NCBI GenBank assembly: GCA_009735695.1
Contig: SRSL01000003.1
Span: 620,001 to 684,000, forward strand
DNA from: Christiangramia bathymodioli
GTDB lineage: Bacteria > Bacteroidota > Bacteroidia > Flavobacteriales > Flavobacteriaceae
Length of the DNA: 64,000 nucleotides
Direction: 5' to 3'
A program made the position numbers and the translations under genes. Shown one piece after another: positions 36,721 to 45,815 of this stretch; within the stretch, counting starts at the first letter, position 1, and each line of letters opens with the position of its first letter. The notes below the pieces were generated by a model. It was given only the letters and a program-made list of their open reading frames with translations, was not told the origin of the DNA and did no database searches.

Positions 36721-36960
36721 AGCATGACAAAAAGTTAAAACGGGCTTTATCGAAATTCTCCAGTTTCCTACAGTCTCCTTTAGTACGCTTCATTTTTCTT
36801 TTTTGTCATCTCGACCAAAGGGAGAGATCTAATAGATTAATGGGCAGATTTCTCAGTCGCTTCGCTCTTTCGAAATGACTTTATCCTAATAAGCTATCAG
36901 ATTTTAAAAATGAGACGCTAAAAGGATTTCAGCATGACGCCTTCTGAAGCCTAAACAATC
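36721..36960. repeat. Diverged third repeat copy with hairpin element
   Basis: This copy begins with the same AGCATGACAA joint, then diverges. The 75-bp hairpin element recurs at 36805-36879 (GTCATCTCGACC to CGAAATGAC). A further half-element related to this repeat class (GTGCTGAGCGGAGGCGAAGT) lies upstream at 36291-36310. The whole 36262-37020 interval has no gene. Confidence 0.8.
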
Positions 36961-37020
36961 CCTAAAAGTCTTTCTGAAGAGGATGGTTTTTGATACCTTG
37001 TATCACGGTCAATTCAGCAG

Positions 37021-37767
37021 ATGGAATTATTAGGAATAGACATAGGAGGCTCCAGTCTTAAAGGAGCTATCGTAGATGTAAAATCCGGCAGGTTAAAAAC
37101 GGATGCTCACAGCATTCCTACTCCCGAAGCGCGCGACCCGGAAGGCATCGCCAGGGCTGTGACTGAAATGGTCGACCATTTCAATCACAAAGGCGAAGTG
37201 GGTTGCGGCTTCCCAACCATCGTAAAAAAAGGGATCTGCAAGCACCAGGGAAATTTAAGCAGGAAATGGCTGGATGTTGATGTGGATGCGCTTTTCGAAA
37301 AATCCACCGGACTTGAATTCACCGTGATCAACGACGCTGATGCGGCCGGTCTCGCCGAAATCGAATTTGGTGCCGGGAAAGATCGCAAGGGTTTTATCCT
37401 TATGATTACCGTGGGCACCGGTTTAGGCAGCGGGGCCTATTTGAATGGCGAACTGATCCCAAATTTTGAGTTGGGCCAGATCCCTTATAAAGAATATCAG
37501 AAGATCGAGGAATGGGCGGCTTCTTCTGTGAAAACCGAAGAGAACCTCAGTTATAAAGACTGGGCATACCGGTTCAATATTTTTCTAAATTACGTTCACA
37601 CCATTCTGAATCCGGATCTGATCCTGGTTGGCGGCGGAATTTCCAATGACTGGGATAAATTCGAAAAATACCTTGATGTAGACACTGAACTGATGCCAGC
37701 AAAACTTCGGAATGATTCCGGCATTCTTGGAGCGGCCCTGGCTGCAAGGAATAAATTCAGAAAATAA
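37021..37767 (+). CDS. ppgK: ROK-family kinase, polyphosphate-glucokinase-like
   Basis: A 248-residue cytosolic sugar kinase. The phosphate-1 loop is DIGGSSLKGAIVD. CGFPTIVKKGI and the INDADAAGLAE catalytic-Asp segment follow, then TVGTGLGSGAYLNG (phosphate 2) and LILVGGGIS (adenosine/nucleotide). The size and the NLSRKWLDVDV/ELGQIPY pattern fit strictly polyphosphate/ATP glucokinases (PpgK), which phosphorylate glucose. Typical ROK repressor DNA-binding and zinc (CxCGxxGC) motifs are absent. It is monocistronic, downstream of the repeat array. Confidence 0.85.
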   Translation: MELLGIDIGGSSLKGAIVDVKSGRLKTDAHSIPTPEARDPEGIARAVTEMVDHFNHKGEVGCGFPTIVKKGICKHQGNLSRKWLDVDVDALFEKSTGLEFTVINDADAAGLAEIEFGAGKDRKGFILMITVGTGLGSGAYLNGELIPNFELGQIPYKEYQKIEEWAASSVKTEENLSYKDWAYRFNIFLNYVHTILNPDLILVGGGISNDWDKFEKYLDVDTELMPAKLRNDSGILGAALAARNKFRK

Positions 37768-37770
37768 AAT

Positions 37771-38016
37771 TTAAGCGTTTTCCGGCTTCCACTTATTGAT
37801 GAACAGGTAATAGAAATTTACACAAACTATCACGAGATTAGTAATGATAACCGGCCAGGAATTCAGAAGGAATCCATAAATGATAAACAGGATACAGCCT
37901 ACACTATTTACATAGCGCAGCTTGATTATATTCCGCATAAAAAAAGAAATCCCCACGAAGAAGGAAGCCAGGTAGCCTACCCATTCGGTCATATTTACAC
38001 CTAAAAATTCAGTCAT
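37771..38016 (-). CDS. Small inner membrane protein (YgjV/PQ-loop-like)
   Basis: An 81-residue hydrophobic protein with three predicted transmembrane helices (WVGYLASFFVGISFFM, LRYVNSVGCILFIIYGFL, WPVIITNLVIVCVNFYYLF). The pattern resembles the short YgjV/SemiSWEET-like proteins, half-size PQ-loop proteins that would need to oligomerise. The function is unknown. Met9 is an alternative start. It converges with the ROK kinase gene with a 3-bp gap. Confidence 0.75.
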   Translation of the reverse strand: MTEFLGVNMTEWVGYLASFFVGISFFMRNIIKLRYVNSVGCILFIIYGFLLNSWPVIITNLVIVCVNFYYLFINKWKPENA

Positions 38017-38033
38017 AATCTTCTTATTAAAAG

Positions 38034-38060
38034 AAAAAGCCCGCCTCGCGGCAGGCTTTT
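38034..38060 (-). terminator. Intrinsic terminator after typA
   Basis: On the minus strand AAAAGCCTGCC and GGCGGGCTTTTT flank a short GCGA loop, with one G-U pair in the stem and a T-run following. Confidence 0.75.
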
Positions 38061-38079
38061 AATGATTTATTTTTTCCGC

Positions 38080-39882
38080 TTAGATAGCTTTTGCTCTTTT
38101 TCGCTCATTCTCGGTTAGAAGGATCTTTCTCAACCTTAAGTGATTTGGAGTAACCTCAACATACTCGTCTTTCTGAATATATTCCAGGGCTTCTTCCAGT
38201 GAGAATTTGATAGCAGGAACGATCTTGGCCTTATCGTCAGCTCCTGAAGAACGTACGTTAGAAAGCTTTTTAGTCTTGGTAATGTTCACCACCATATCAT
38301 CCTGGCGCGAGTTTTCACCAATTACCTGCCCTTCGTAGATCTCCTCTCCCGGATCAACAAAGAATTTTCCTCTCTCCTGGAGCTTATCGATAGAATAAGG
38401 GATCGCTTTACCTTTTTCCATGGAAACCAGCGAACCGTTCTGTCTTTCTGGAATTCCTCCTTTAAGCGGCTGATATTCCTTATAACGGTGAGCCATGATC
38501 GCTTCACCCGCAGTCGCGGTTAGCAACTGGTTTCTCAACCCGATGATTCCCCTTGAAGGAATGATGAACTGGATGTTCATTCGGTCACCTTTGGCTTCCA
38601 TGCTCAGCATCTCCCCTTTTCTCATGGTTACCATTTCAACCGCCTTACCAGAAACTTCTTCCGGAAGGTCGATGGTCAATTCTTCAACCGGCTCACATTT
38701 TACACCGTCGATCTCCTTGATAATCACCTGTGGCTGACCAATCTGAAGCTCATAACCTTCACGTCTCATGGTTTCGATAAGAACAGATAAATGAAGAACT
38801 CCACGACCGTACACCATGAATTTATCGGCACTATCGGTCTCCTCTACGCGAAGCGCAAGGTTCTTTTCCAGTTCTTTATAAAGTCTTTCCTTGATATGTC
38901 TTGAGGTCACGAATTTTCCGTCCTTTCCGAAGAATGGAGAATCGTTGATCGTGAACAGCATACTCATGGTAGGCTCATCGATACGAATGGTCTTTAATCC
39001 TTCAGGATTCTCAAAATCGGCAACGGTGTCACCAATTTCAAAACCTTCCAGTCCAACAAGCGCACAAATATCTCCCGCCTGAACCTGGTCTACCTTTCTA
39101 CGGCCAAGCCCTTCGAACGTATGAACCTCTTTGATTTTAGTTTTCTTGATAGAACCATCACGCTTTACCAAAGAAACCTGCTGGTTCTCCTTCAATGTTC
39201 CTCTCTGAAGTCTACCAATCGCGATACGACCGGTAAACGAAGAAAAGTCTAATGAAGTGATAAGCATTTGAGGAGTTCCCTCGGTATCTACTTTTGGAGC
39301 AGGAATATGTTCAATAACCATATCAAGCAATGGCTCGATATTATTGGTTTGGTGCTGCCAGTCCTGGCTCATCCAGTTGTTTTTCGCCGAACCATAAACG
39401 GTTGGGAAATCCAGCTGCCATTCTTCGGCACCCAATTCGAACATCAGGTCGAAAACTTTTTCATGAACCTCATCTGGCGTACAGTTTTCCTTATCTACCT
39501 TGTTCACAACCACACATGGTTTCAATCCAAGATCGATCGCTTTTTGCAATACAAAACGGGTTTGCGGCATTGGTCCTTCAAAGGCATCAACTAATAGAAG
39601 TACACCATCTGCCATGTTCAGAACACGCTCTACCTCTCCACCAAAATCGGCGTGACCAGGAGTATCAATAATATTGATCTTGGTATCCTTATAGGTTACC
39701 GAAACGTTCTTTGAAGTAATGGTAATTCCGCGTTCTCTTTCTAGGTCGTTATTATCCAGGATCAATTCTCCTGTAGATTCATTATCACGGAAGAGTTCAC
39801 AGTGATGCATTATTTTGTCAACCAGGGTAGTCTTTCCATGGTCAACGTGTGCGATAATCGCGATATTTCTAATAGCTGTCAT
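38080..39882 (-). CDS. typA: Translational GTPase TypA/BipA
   Basis: A 600-residue ribosome-binding GTPase of the EF-G family. G1 is [12 protein letters not shown], the switch region is RERGITI, G3 is [12 protein letters not shown] and G4 is NKVDKE. The domain order GTPase, OB-fold domain 2, EF-G-like III and V, then the TypA-specific C-terminal domain ([24 protein letters not shown]) is complete. It is involved in ribosome assembly and stress or low-temperature growth. It is monocistronic with a TACATTTG -7 box at 39903-39910. Confidence 0.97.
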   Translation of the reverse strand: MTAIRNIAIIAHVDHGKTTLVDKIMHHCELFRDNESTGELILDNNDLERERGITITSKNVSVTYKDTKINIIDTPGHADFGGEVERVLNMADGVLLLVDAFEGPMPQTRFVLQKAIDLGLKPCVVVNKVDKENCTPDEVHEKVFDLMFELGAEEWQLDFPTVYGSAKNNWMSQDWQHQTNNIEPLLDMVIEHIPAPKVDTEGTPQMLITSLDFSSFTGRIAIGRLQRGTLKENQQVSLVKRDGSIKKTKIKEVHTFEGLGRRKVDQVQAGDICALVGLEGFEIGDTVADFENPEGLKTIRIDEPTMSMLFTINDSPFFGKDGKFVTSRHIKERLYKELEKNLALRVEETDSADKFMVYGRGVLHLSVLIETMRREGYELQIGQPQVIIKEIDGVKCEPVEELTIDLPEEVSGKAVEMVTMRKGEMLSMEAKGDRMNIQFIIPSRGIIGLRNQLLTATAGEAIMAHRYKEYQPLKGGIPERQNGSLVSMEKGKAIPYSIDKLQERGKFFVDPGEEIYEGQVIGENSRQDDMVVNITKTKKLSNVRSSGADDKAKIVPAIKFSLEEALEYIQKDEYVEVTPNHLRLRKILLTENERKRAKAI

Positions 39883-39902
39883 ATAGCCTTTTTTTGAGGC
39901 TG

Positions 39903-39910
39903 CAAATGTA
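39903..39910 (-). promoter_or_regulatory. -7 element of typA
   Basis: The minus strand reads TACATTTG followed by CAG, 20 nt before the start codon. The -33 region is not clear. Confidence 0.5.
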
Positions 39911-40015
39911 CAGCTATTTTTCGCTAATTCAGCATTGTTTAAAAAGATTTTAAATCATTGATTTTCAGAATATTTAAATTGATGAACATGCCCGCTTCGG
40001 GCAATTGAGATGAAG

Positions 40016-41485
40016 TTATTTTATTTTATCGGCAGTAATTAATTCTTTATTATATTCAAATTGAAGCTTAACTACCTTATTTTCTTCATTCCGAACAAAT
40101 CTTATTTGAAAAGGTGCACCGGCAGGTTGAAATACCTCCTTTGAGACTTCGGATAGTTCAGAAGGTGTTGACGCCCACGGGAAAAAAACCACCATTTTGT
40201 TATTCAGCAATGCTATTTTGATCTGGCCTTCCGGCTGCAGCTGATAAGTTCCTTCCAGATCACTGAAATAGACCGGAATGGCAGAGGTCTTTTCGGGATC
40301 AACATACCTGCCATATTCTTTCATCAGTTTAGTGATGCTTCCATGCGGAATGGCATAAGCCTTATTCCCGTTAATTCCGGTCATGGTCTCAGCGGCTATC
40401 ATGGCATTGATCACCGATTCTTCTACGGCCTCGATAGTAGAATCAAAAAGCACATCCAAAAACTCATTGGGAATCACTTCTATTTGTTCGGGTTCCTTTC
40501 TATTAAATGCATTTTCGTTGGCGGTTGAAAATGCGATAAAAATATCTCCTGAGCCGTTATGCCCCTTGCCTCCTACCAAAGCAATACCTAAAGGCACCCG
40601 TTGTGCTAAACGCTTTAATTGATGCGGAAGCAGCGGCGCATCTGTGGCGATCACGACTATGATAGAACCATCGCCTTCCTTTCTTTCGAAATTGGCAAAG
40701 GCGTTTATTTCTAAATTAAGAGTATCCATCAATTTTTTCCCAACAGGAACTCTGGCGATCTGCAAATTGTTCTTTGAACCAAAATTTGCCTGGACCAGCG
40801 CACCCAGGGTATATAACTTATCCTGCAGAAAGAACTGCCTGGAAGCCGACCCGATACCAGCCTTAAAACCTAAAGCCAACATCCCAGTACCGCCACCAAC
40901 ATTCCCTTCTGTAACCATTCCAGAGTTAGCATTTTCAATCGCCTCAATTACATGTTCTTCCTTTACATGAAAACCATAGATGTCATTCATAAGGCCGTCA
41001 TAGGTCTCAGCCACCACCGGATAGGTATACCATAAATTCTCTCCCTTATACCAGTTTGAGTCTACATACCATTTAAGAACGGCATCTCTTACCACTCCTA
41101 CGCTATTGGTATTGGTGATCATAATGGGTGTTTCCAGGAAGCCAGATTCGGTTATCCAGGTAGTACCCGTCATTTCTCCATTGCCGTTCAGGCTGTACCA
41201 GTTGGCATAAACGGGGCTGAATTTTTTACCTCTCGGAAAGATTGCTGTGACTCCGGTTCTCACCGGCCCCTCTCCCACTACATTTTCTCCTTCGCCTTTA
41301 ATAATGGTACTATGGCCTACTTCTACTCCTTTTACATCGGTGATCGAATTCAAAGGACCCGGTTCTCCTTCAAACGGAATTCCCAGATCTCGCGCTCTCG
41401 ATTTCTGAGCCACGGATGTGGAAATAACACAGCATAAAAAAAGAAGGTTTATAATTTTTCCCCAATGAATATTATTTAAAAACAT
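40016..41485 (-). CDS. Exported P1-family peptidase (DmpA/BapA-like aminopeptidase)
   Basis: An Ntn-hydrolase-like protein of 489 residues, exported by a signal peptide (IINLLFLCCVISTSVAQ). The family glycine-rich segment GNVGGGTGMLALGFKAGIGSASR is present in outline. Self-cleavage in DmpA occurs before the Ser of the equivalent G-S pair, which becomes the N-terminal nucleophile. GLALVGGKGHNGSGDIF-type and NAMIAAETMTG motifs follow. The C-terminal 80 residues form an added beta-rich domain. A second possible start at 41500 overlaps the upstream DinB-family gene by 11 bp. Either way the two genes are coupled. Confidence 0.85.
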   Translation of the reverse strand: MFLNNIHWGKIINLLFLCCVISTSVAQKSRARDLGIPFEGEPGPLNSITDVKGVEVGHSTIIKGEGENVVGEGPVRTGVTAIFPRGKKFSPVYANWYSLNGNGEMTGTTWITESGFLETPIMITNTNSVGVVRDAVLKWYVDSNWYKGENLWYTYPVVAETYDGLMNDIYGFHVKEEHVIEAIENANSGMVTEGNVGGGTGMLALGFKAGIGSASRQFFLQDKLYTLGALVQANFGSKNNLQIARVPVGKKLMDTLNLEINAFANFERKEGDGSIIVVIATDAPLLPHQLKRLAQRVPLGIALVGGKGHNGSGDIFIAFSTANENAFNRKEPEQIEVIPNEFLDVLFDSTIEAVEESVINAMIAAETMTGINGNKAYAIPHGSITKLMKEYGRYVDPEKTSAIPVYFSDLEGTYQLQPEGQIKIALLNNKMVVFFPWASTPSELSEVSKEVFQPAGAPFQIRFVRNEENKVVKLQFEYNKELITADKIK

Positions 41486-41489
41486 ATGT

Positions 41490-41975
41490 TTAATTTTCAT
41501 CAGCTGAGGGTCCGTAGGTTGCCGGCACCGAAATGTCCAGTAAGCGAAAATACACTCCAAGCTGTGCCCTGTGATGCGGGAACTGCCCCATGACCATGGA
41601 TTGCAGCACATTGAATTTCGGCATTTCGAACAGGATCTCCCCGTCGTTGGTCATTTTCCACATACGCTCGAATTCATCGTCTGATTTCTTCAGGGCCTTT
41701 TCGGCTTCGGCAGTGTTCTTTTTTAATTCGGAAATGATCTCATCCACAGTGCCATGTTCAAGGGGTTTATATCCTTTTACATCCATATTCCCGGCTTCCA
41801 TAGTGCCCGTGATCCAGGCAGGGATTTCGGCCAGGTGGTTAGCGATCTGCCGGATGCTCATCGATTTTTCATGTGGTTTGTAGTCCATCTTATCTTCCGG
41901 AATTCTTTTCAGGAATTTTTCGGTAAGGGCTACTTCTTGTTGCAATTGGGGAATCAGGAATTCATAAATTTTCAT
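41490..41975 (-). CDS. DinB-family protein
   Basis: A 161-residue four-helix bundle. Likely metal histidines are in IRQIANHLAEIP and near VMGQFPHHRAQLGVYFRL, a standard DinB arrangement. Family members are metal- and thiol-dependent enzymes, and the individual substrate is unknown. The stop codon lies within or just before the start region of the P1 peptidase gene, suggesting cotranscription. It diverges from kdsA. Confidence 0.87.
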   Translation of the reverse strand: MKIYEFLIPQLQQEVALTEKFLKRIPEDKMDYKPHEKSMSIRQIANHLAEIPAWITGTMEAGNMDVKGYKPLEHGTVDEIISELKKNTAEAEKALKKSDDEFERMWKMTNDGEILFEMPKFNVLQSMVMGQFPHHRAQLGVYFRLLDISVPATYGPSADEN

Positions 41976-42055
41976 TTTTGGCAGGTTTTAGTTGAAATAT
42001 CTAATTTACTGAATTTTAGATTTTTAAACCTCTTTTTACTCAATTTCTGCGTACG

Positions 42056-42086
42056 TTGCGTTGCGGGATTAATTCAATTATCTTTG
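42056..42086 (+). promoter_or_regulatory. Promoter of kdsA
   Basis: TTG (42056-42058), 20 nt, TATCTTTG (42079-42086), a full -33/-7 match. Transcription would begin near 42093, about 11 nt before the ATG at 42104. Confidence 0.7.
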
Positions 42087-42103
42087 CTTCAAAATTGAAA
42101 AGG

Positions 42104-42922
42104 ATGGATCTAAGCAAAATCAACAATATCAAGCATACCAGTTCTGGCAACTTCTTTTTACTATCAGGCCCCTGTGCCATCGAAGGTGAGGATATGGCCC
42201 TACGAATTGCCGAAAAGGTCGTGAACATTACCGATAAGCTTGAAATTCCATATGTTTTCAAAGGTTCCTTTAAAAAGGCCAACCGTAGCCGTATCGATAG
42301 CTTTACCGGGATTGGAGATGAAAAAGCCCTGAAGATCCTTCGAAAGGTTTCCGAAACTTTTGAAATACCAACGGTTACAGATATACATGAGATCAGCGAT
42401 GCACAACTGGCCGCTGAATATGTAGACGTGCTGCAGATCCCTGCCTTTCTTGTTAGACAAACCGACCTGGTTGTGGCCGCCGCTGAAACCGGGCGTGCCG
42501 TTAACCTTAAAAAAGGCCAGTTCATGAGCCCTGAAAGCATGAAGCATGCCGTGACCAAAGTAACCGACTGTAATAACGAACAGGTAATGGTGACCGATCG
42601 CGGGACCATGTTCGGCTACCAGGACCTTATTGTTGATTTCCGCGGAATTCCTACCATGAGAGAGTTCGCCCCTACAGTCTTAGATGTCACCCATTCACTT
42701 CAGCAGCCCAACCAGAGCAGCGGAGTAACGGGCGGAAGACCAGATATGATAGAAACCATCGCCAGGGCTGGAATAGTTAATAAGGTAGACGGTTTGTTCA
42801 TCGAAACTCATTTCGATCCAGCCAATGCTAAAAGCGACGGGGCAAACATGCTTGACCTGGCACATCTTGAAAAATTGCTATCCAACCTGGTGAAAATCAG
42901 AAAAACTGTGAACGAAATCTAA
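42104..42922 (+). CDS. kdsA: 3-deoxy-8-phosphooctulonate synthase
   Basis: A 272-residue enzyme that joins phosphoenolpyruvate and arabinose-5-phosphate to make KDO-8-phosphate for lipopolysaccharide. FLLSGPCAIEGEDMALRIA, VFKGSFKKANRSRIDSF, LQIPAFLVRQTDL, KKGQFMSPE, VMVTDRGTMFGY and ETHFDPANAKSDGANML are the diagnostic motifs. The start MDLSKINNIK is chosen because the upstream in-frame TTG at 42056 is the -33 box of its own promoter. It is transcribed alone. Confidence 0.96.
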   Translation: MDLSKINNIKHTSSGNFFLLSGPCAIEGEDMALRIAEKVVNITDKLEIPYVFKGSFKKANRSRIDSFTGIGDEKALKILRKVSETFEIPTVTDIHEISDAQLAAEYVDVLQIPAFLVRQTDLVVAAAETGRAVNLKKGQFMSPESMKHAVTKVTDCNNEQVMVTDRGTMFGYQDLIVDFRGIPTMREFAPTVLDVTHSLQQPNQSSGVTGGRPDMIETIARAGIVNKVDGLFIETHFDPANAKSDGANMLDLAHLEKLLSNLVKIRKTVNEI

Positions 42923-43005
42923 AATATCTCCCAAAATTCATAACGTTTAAGTTTAAAGAGAAAATTTCGGATTAAATTAAAAATCTAACCGATACCTCTC
43001 TTTAA

Positions 43006-44163
43006 ATGCGCAGTAAATTACTCAACTTCGCCTGTCCCAAACTGGCCGTGGTAGGGTGTTTCATTTTCCTGTTTTCACACCCACAAATCAGGGCTCAGGA
43101 TGATAAACCATCGCTAGACCTGGGAGGCGCCTTAAGGTTCAACTACAACCTTTCTTCCTGGAAAGAGGGTCAAAAGGACCGTGGTGGAGATTTTGGGTAC
43201 GACATGTTCCGAATCAATGTGAATGCGGCATGGAAAGACCTGTATCTGGATGCAGAATACCGCTGGTATTCCGAAGCTTTTGGAGGAGGTTTCTTAAAAC
43301 AGGCCTGGATTGGTTACCGGTTTTCAGAAAAAAGCGAGGTACAGCTTGGTTTAAGCCAGGTACCATTCGGGATACAGCAATACAATTCGCACAACTGGTT
43401 CTTCAACCTTACCTATTATATGGGACTGGAAGACGATCATGACATGGGGATCAAATATCTTTATGAGGGTGAACATTTCGAATACGATCTCGCATTTTAT
43501 AAAAACGCCGAGGAGCAGATATTCGGAAATAACTCTGAAGCCAGTTCGTCCAGGTATTCCTATGATATCGTGGGAAGAAATAAGGAGATAAATCAGTTCA
43601 ACGCCAAGGTCATCTACAAGACCGGTGAAGAATTCAGGCAACGCATTGGAGCATCGGCGCAGTACGGCGGAATTTATAATCTGGATACCGAAGAAACCGG
43701 AACTCATAACGGGCTCGCCCTTCATTACGAATTTTTTATCAAAAACTGGAATCTGAAATTACAGGGCATGCGAATCGATCATGACCCAAAAAATCCTGAA
43801 GGAAAAAGCGATGAGACCCTTCAAATGGGAGCTTATGGCGCACCTTATTCCGTGGCATCAGACTTTAATTTGTACAGTCTCGCCGTCTCCAAAAGCGTAC
43901 CGGTAAAGCTCGGTCCCATTTCTAAACTGGAATTCTATAATGATTTTGGGTTTATGGATAAAAAGGTGGAAGAATTCGAAGATAGTTTTATGAATGTAAC
44001 CGGCGTGCTGGTCACAGCCGGCCAATTATATACCTATATAGATTACGCCGCCGGCTATAACCATTCCTGGTTAGGCGGAAATTTCGTGGACGATTTCGCG
44101 GAAGGAAATCCCAATGCCAAATGGGAAGCCAGATTCAATATCAATATTGGCTATTATTTTTAA
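43006..44163 (+). CDS. Outer membrane porin-like barrel
   Basis: A 385-residue exported barrel with a signal peptide ending IRAQD (about 31). Regular amphipathic strands follow (LGGALRFNYNLS, VNAAWKDLYLDAEYRWY, VQLGLSQVPFGIQQYNS) and the protein ends in FNINIGYYF, a terminal aromatic closure typical of outer membrane proteins. The LSQVPFG element resembles phosphate-selective (OprP/O-like) porins, but the substrate is probably set by context. A BCCT transporter gene starts 17 bp downstream, suggesting passage of betaine-like solutes. Confidence 0.78.
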   Translation: MRSKLLNFACPKLAVVGCFIFLFSHPQIRAQDDKPSLDLGGALRFNYNLSSWKEGQKDRGGDFGYDMFRINVNAAWKDLYLDAEYRWYSEAFGGGFLKQAWIGYRFSEKSEVQLGLSQVPFGIQQYNSHNWFFNLTYYMGLEDDHDMGIKYLYEGEHFEYDLAFYKNAEEQIFGNNSEASSSRYSYDIVGRNKEINQFNAKVIYKTGEEFRQRIGASAQYGGIYNLDTEETGTHNGLALHYEFFIKNWNLKLQGMRIDHDPKNPEGKSDETLQMGAYGAPYSVASDFNLYSLAVSKSVPVKLGPISKLEFYNDFGFMDKKVEEFEDSFMNVTGVLVTAGQLYTYIDYAAGYNHSWLGGNFVDDFAEGNPNAKWEARFNINIGYYF

Positions 44164-44180
44164 ACCGAAAGACACAATTT

Positions 44181-45815
44181 ATGGCAGAAAAAGTAACAAG
44201 GAGTGACGAAAAAAAATCCATTTTTGGATTAGAGGTCAACGGCCCTGTTTTCTTCACCTCTTCAATTTTTATTATCGTAAGCATTGCTCTAACCCTAATT
44301 TTCGAGGAACAGGCCGAAAGTTTCTTCGAGGAACTACAAAACGGCGTGGCCGAAAATGCCGACTGGTTCTTTATTCTCTGTATAAATCTATTCTTCGTTT
44401 TTCTAATCTATCTGGCTCTGGGTCGTTTTGGAAAACTTCGAATTGGCGGGCAAAACGCCAAACCAGAATTCAAAACCTTATCCTGGTTTGCTATGCTCTT
44501 TAGTGCAGGAATGGGAATTGGATTATTGTTCTTTGGAGTGGGTGAACCTGTGATGCATTTTAATGCTCCTCCAACCGCCGATCCCGGAACGGCAGCCGCG
44601 GCACAGGAAGCTATGAACTTCACGTTTTTGCACTGGGGTTTTCATGCCTGGGCGGTTTACGCATTGGTTGGACTCTCTTTAAGTTATTTCACCTATACAC
44701 GAGGCTTACCGCTAACCATCCGCTCGATCTTCTATCCTTTTCTTGGTGACCGTATTTACGGAAAAATTGGAGACGTGATAGACATTTTTGCGGTTCTGGC
44801 CACCCTTTTCGGACTTGCGACTTCGCTTGGTTTCGGGGTGCAGCAGATCGCTTCTGGACTGGATCATGTGTTTGGGTTACCTTCAGATTTGACCGCACAG
44901 ATCGTGATCATTGCCATTATAACGGCCATCGCAACTACATCGGTAGTTCTTGGAGTAGATAAAGGTGTGAAAGTACTTAGCGAATGGAATATGCGAATCG
45001 CGGTAGTACTGCTGGTACTGGCTCTCATCCTTGGTCCAACCCTATTTATCTTCCGGTCTTTCGTGGAAAACACCGGAAGTTATTTGTTCAATTTCCTGGA
45101 GATCGCTACATGGAGTGAGACCTATACCAACGGGAGCTGGCAAAATGACTGGACCGTTTTCTACTGGGGCTGGTGGATTGGCTGGTCTCCGTTCGTAGGA
45201 ATGTTCATCGCGCGAATCTCAAAAGGTAGGACCATCAGGGAATTCATACTTGGAGTCTTATTGGTACCCGCCCTGGTGACCTTTTTCTGGATGTCGGCCT
45301 TCGGAAGCGTTGCCATTGAGGAAATCATGAACGGAAACGAGGTTCTCAACCAGGCTGTGAACGACGATATCGCTACCGCTTTATTTGTTTTCTTCCAGGA
45401 TTATCCGCTTTCGATGGTGATCAACGTTGTGGCCGTATTGCTTATCGCTGGATTCTTTATCACCTCTTCAGATTCGGGCTCCCTGGTTATAGACAGTTTA
45501 ACTTCAGGAGGTAAAATAGACGCGCCGGTGAGTCAGCGTATCTTCTGGGCAGTTACCGAGGGAACCGTTGCCGCAGTGCTGCTTGTTGGTGGTGGACTAC
45601 AGGCGCTGCAAACTGCAACTATCGTTACTGGTCTTCCATTCGCGATCATTCTACTTATCATGTGTTATTCACTTTATAAAGGTTTGGTGGAAGATTTGCG
45701 AAAACTTGAAGAAAAGAAATCGGAAAAACAACTGGATAACTATGAGAAAATCGTTTCTGAAATAGTTCAAAAAAGAAATACAAAAACCGAGGATAAAACA
45801 GAGAGCAATGGATAA
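44181..45815 (+). CDS. BCCT-family betaine/choline/carnitine transporter
   Basis: A secondary transporter of 544 residues with 12 transmembrane helices. The glycine-rich stretch FSAGMGIGLLFFGVGEP and the Trp-box region YWGWWIGWSPFVGMFIARIS are diagnostic. GMGIGL equals the BetP-type stretch associated with Na+-coupled betaine uptake, so osmolyte import is likely. The start at 44181 (MAEKVTRSDEKK) is preferred over a codon inside the porin gene. It shares 8 bp with the following universal stress gene and is the middle gene of a porin-BCCT-USP operon. Confidence 0.92.
   Translation: MAEKVTRSDEKKSIFGLEVNGPVFFTSSIFIIVSIALTLIFEEQAESFFEELQNGVAENADWFFILCINLFFVFLIYLALGRFGKLRIGGQNAKPEFKTLSWFAMLFSAGMGIGLLFFGVGEPVMHFNAPPTADPGTAAAAQEAMNFTFLHWGFHAWAVYALVGLSLSYFTYTRGLPLTIRSIFYPFLGDRIYGKIGDVIDIFAVLATLFGLATSLGFGVQQIASGLDHVFGLPSDLTAQIVIIAIITAIATTSVVLGVDKGVKVLSEWNMRIAVVLLVLALILGPTLFIFRSFVENTGSYLFNFLEIATWSETYTNGSWQNDWTVFYWGWWIGWSPFVGMFIARISKGRTIREFILGVLLVPALVTFFWMSAFGSVAIEEIMNGNEVLNQAVNDDIATALFVFFQDYPLSMVINVVAVLLIAGFFITSSDSGSLVIDSLTSGGKIDAPVSQRIFWAVTEGTVAAVLLVGGGLQALQTATIVTGLPFAIILLIMCYSLYKGLVEDLRKLEEKKSEKQLDNYEKIVSEIVQKRNTKTEDKTESNG

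Noticed and set aside
36361-36960. CRISPR array
   Set aside because: The repeat period is 180 bp, with only three copies and palindromic elements of 75 bp. There are no spacers of uniform length and no cas gene is nearby.
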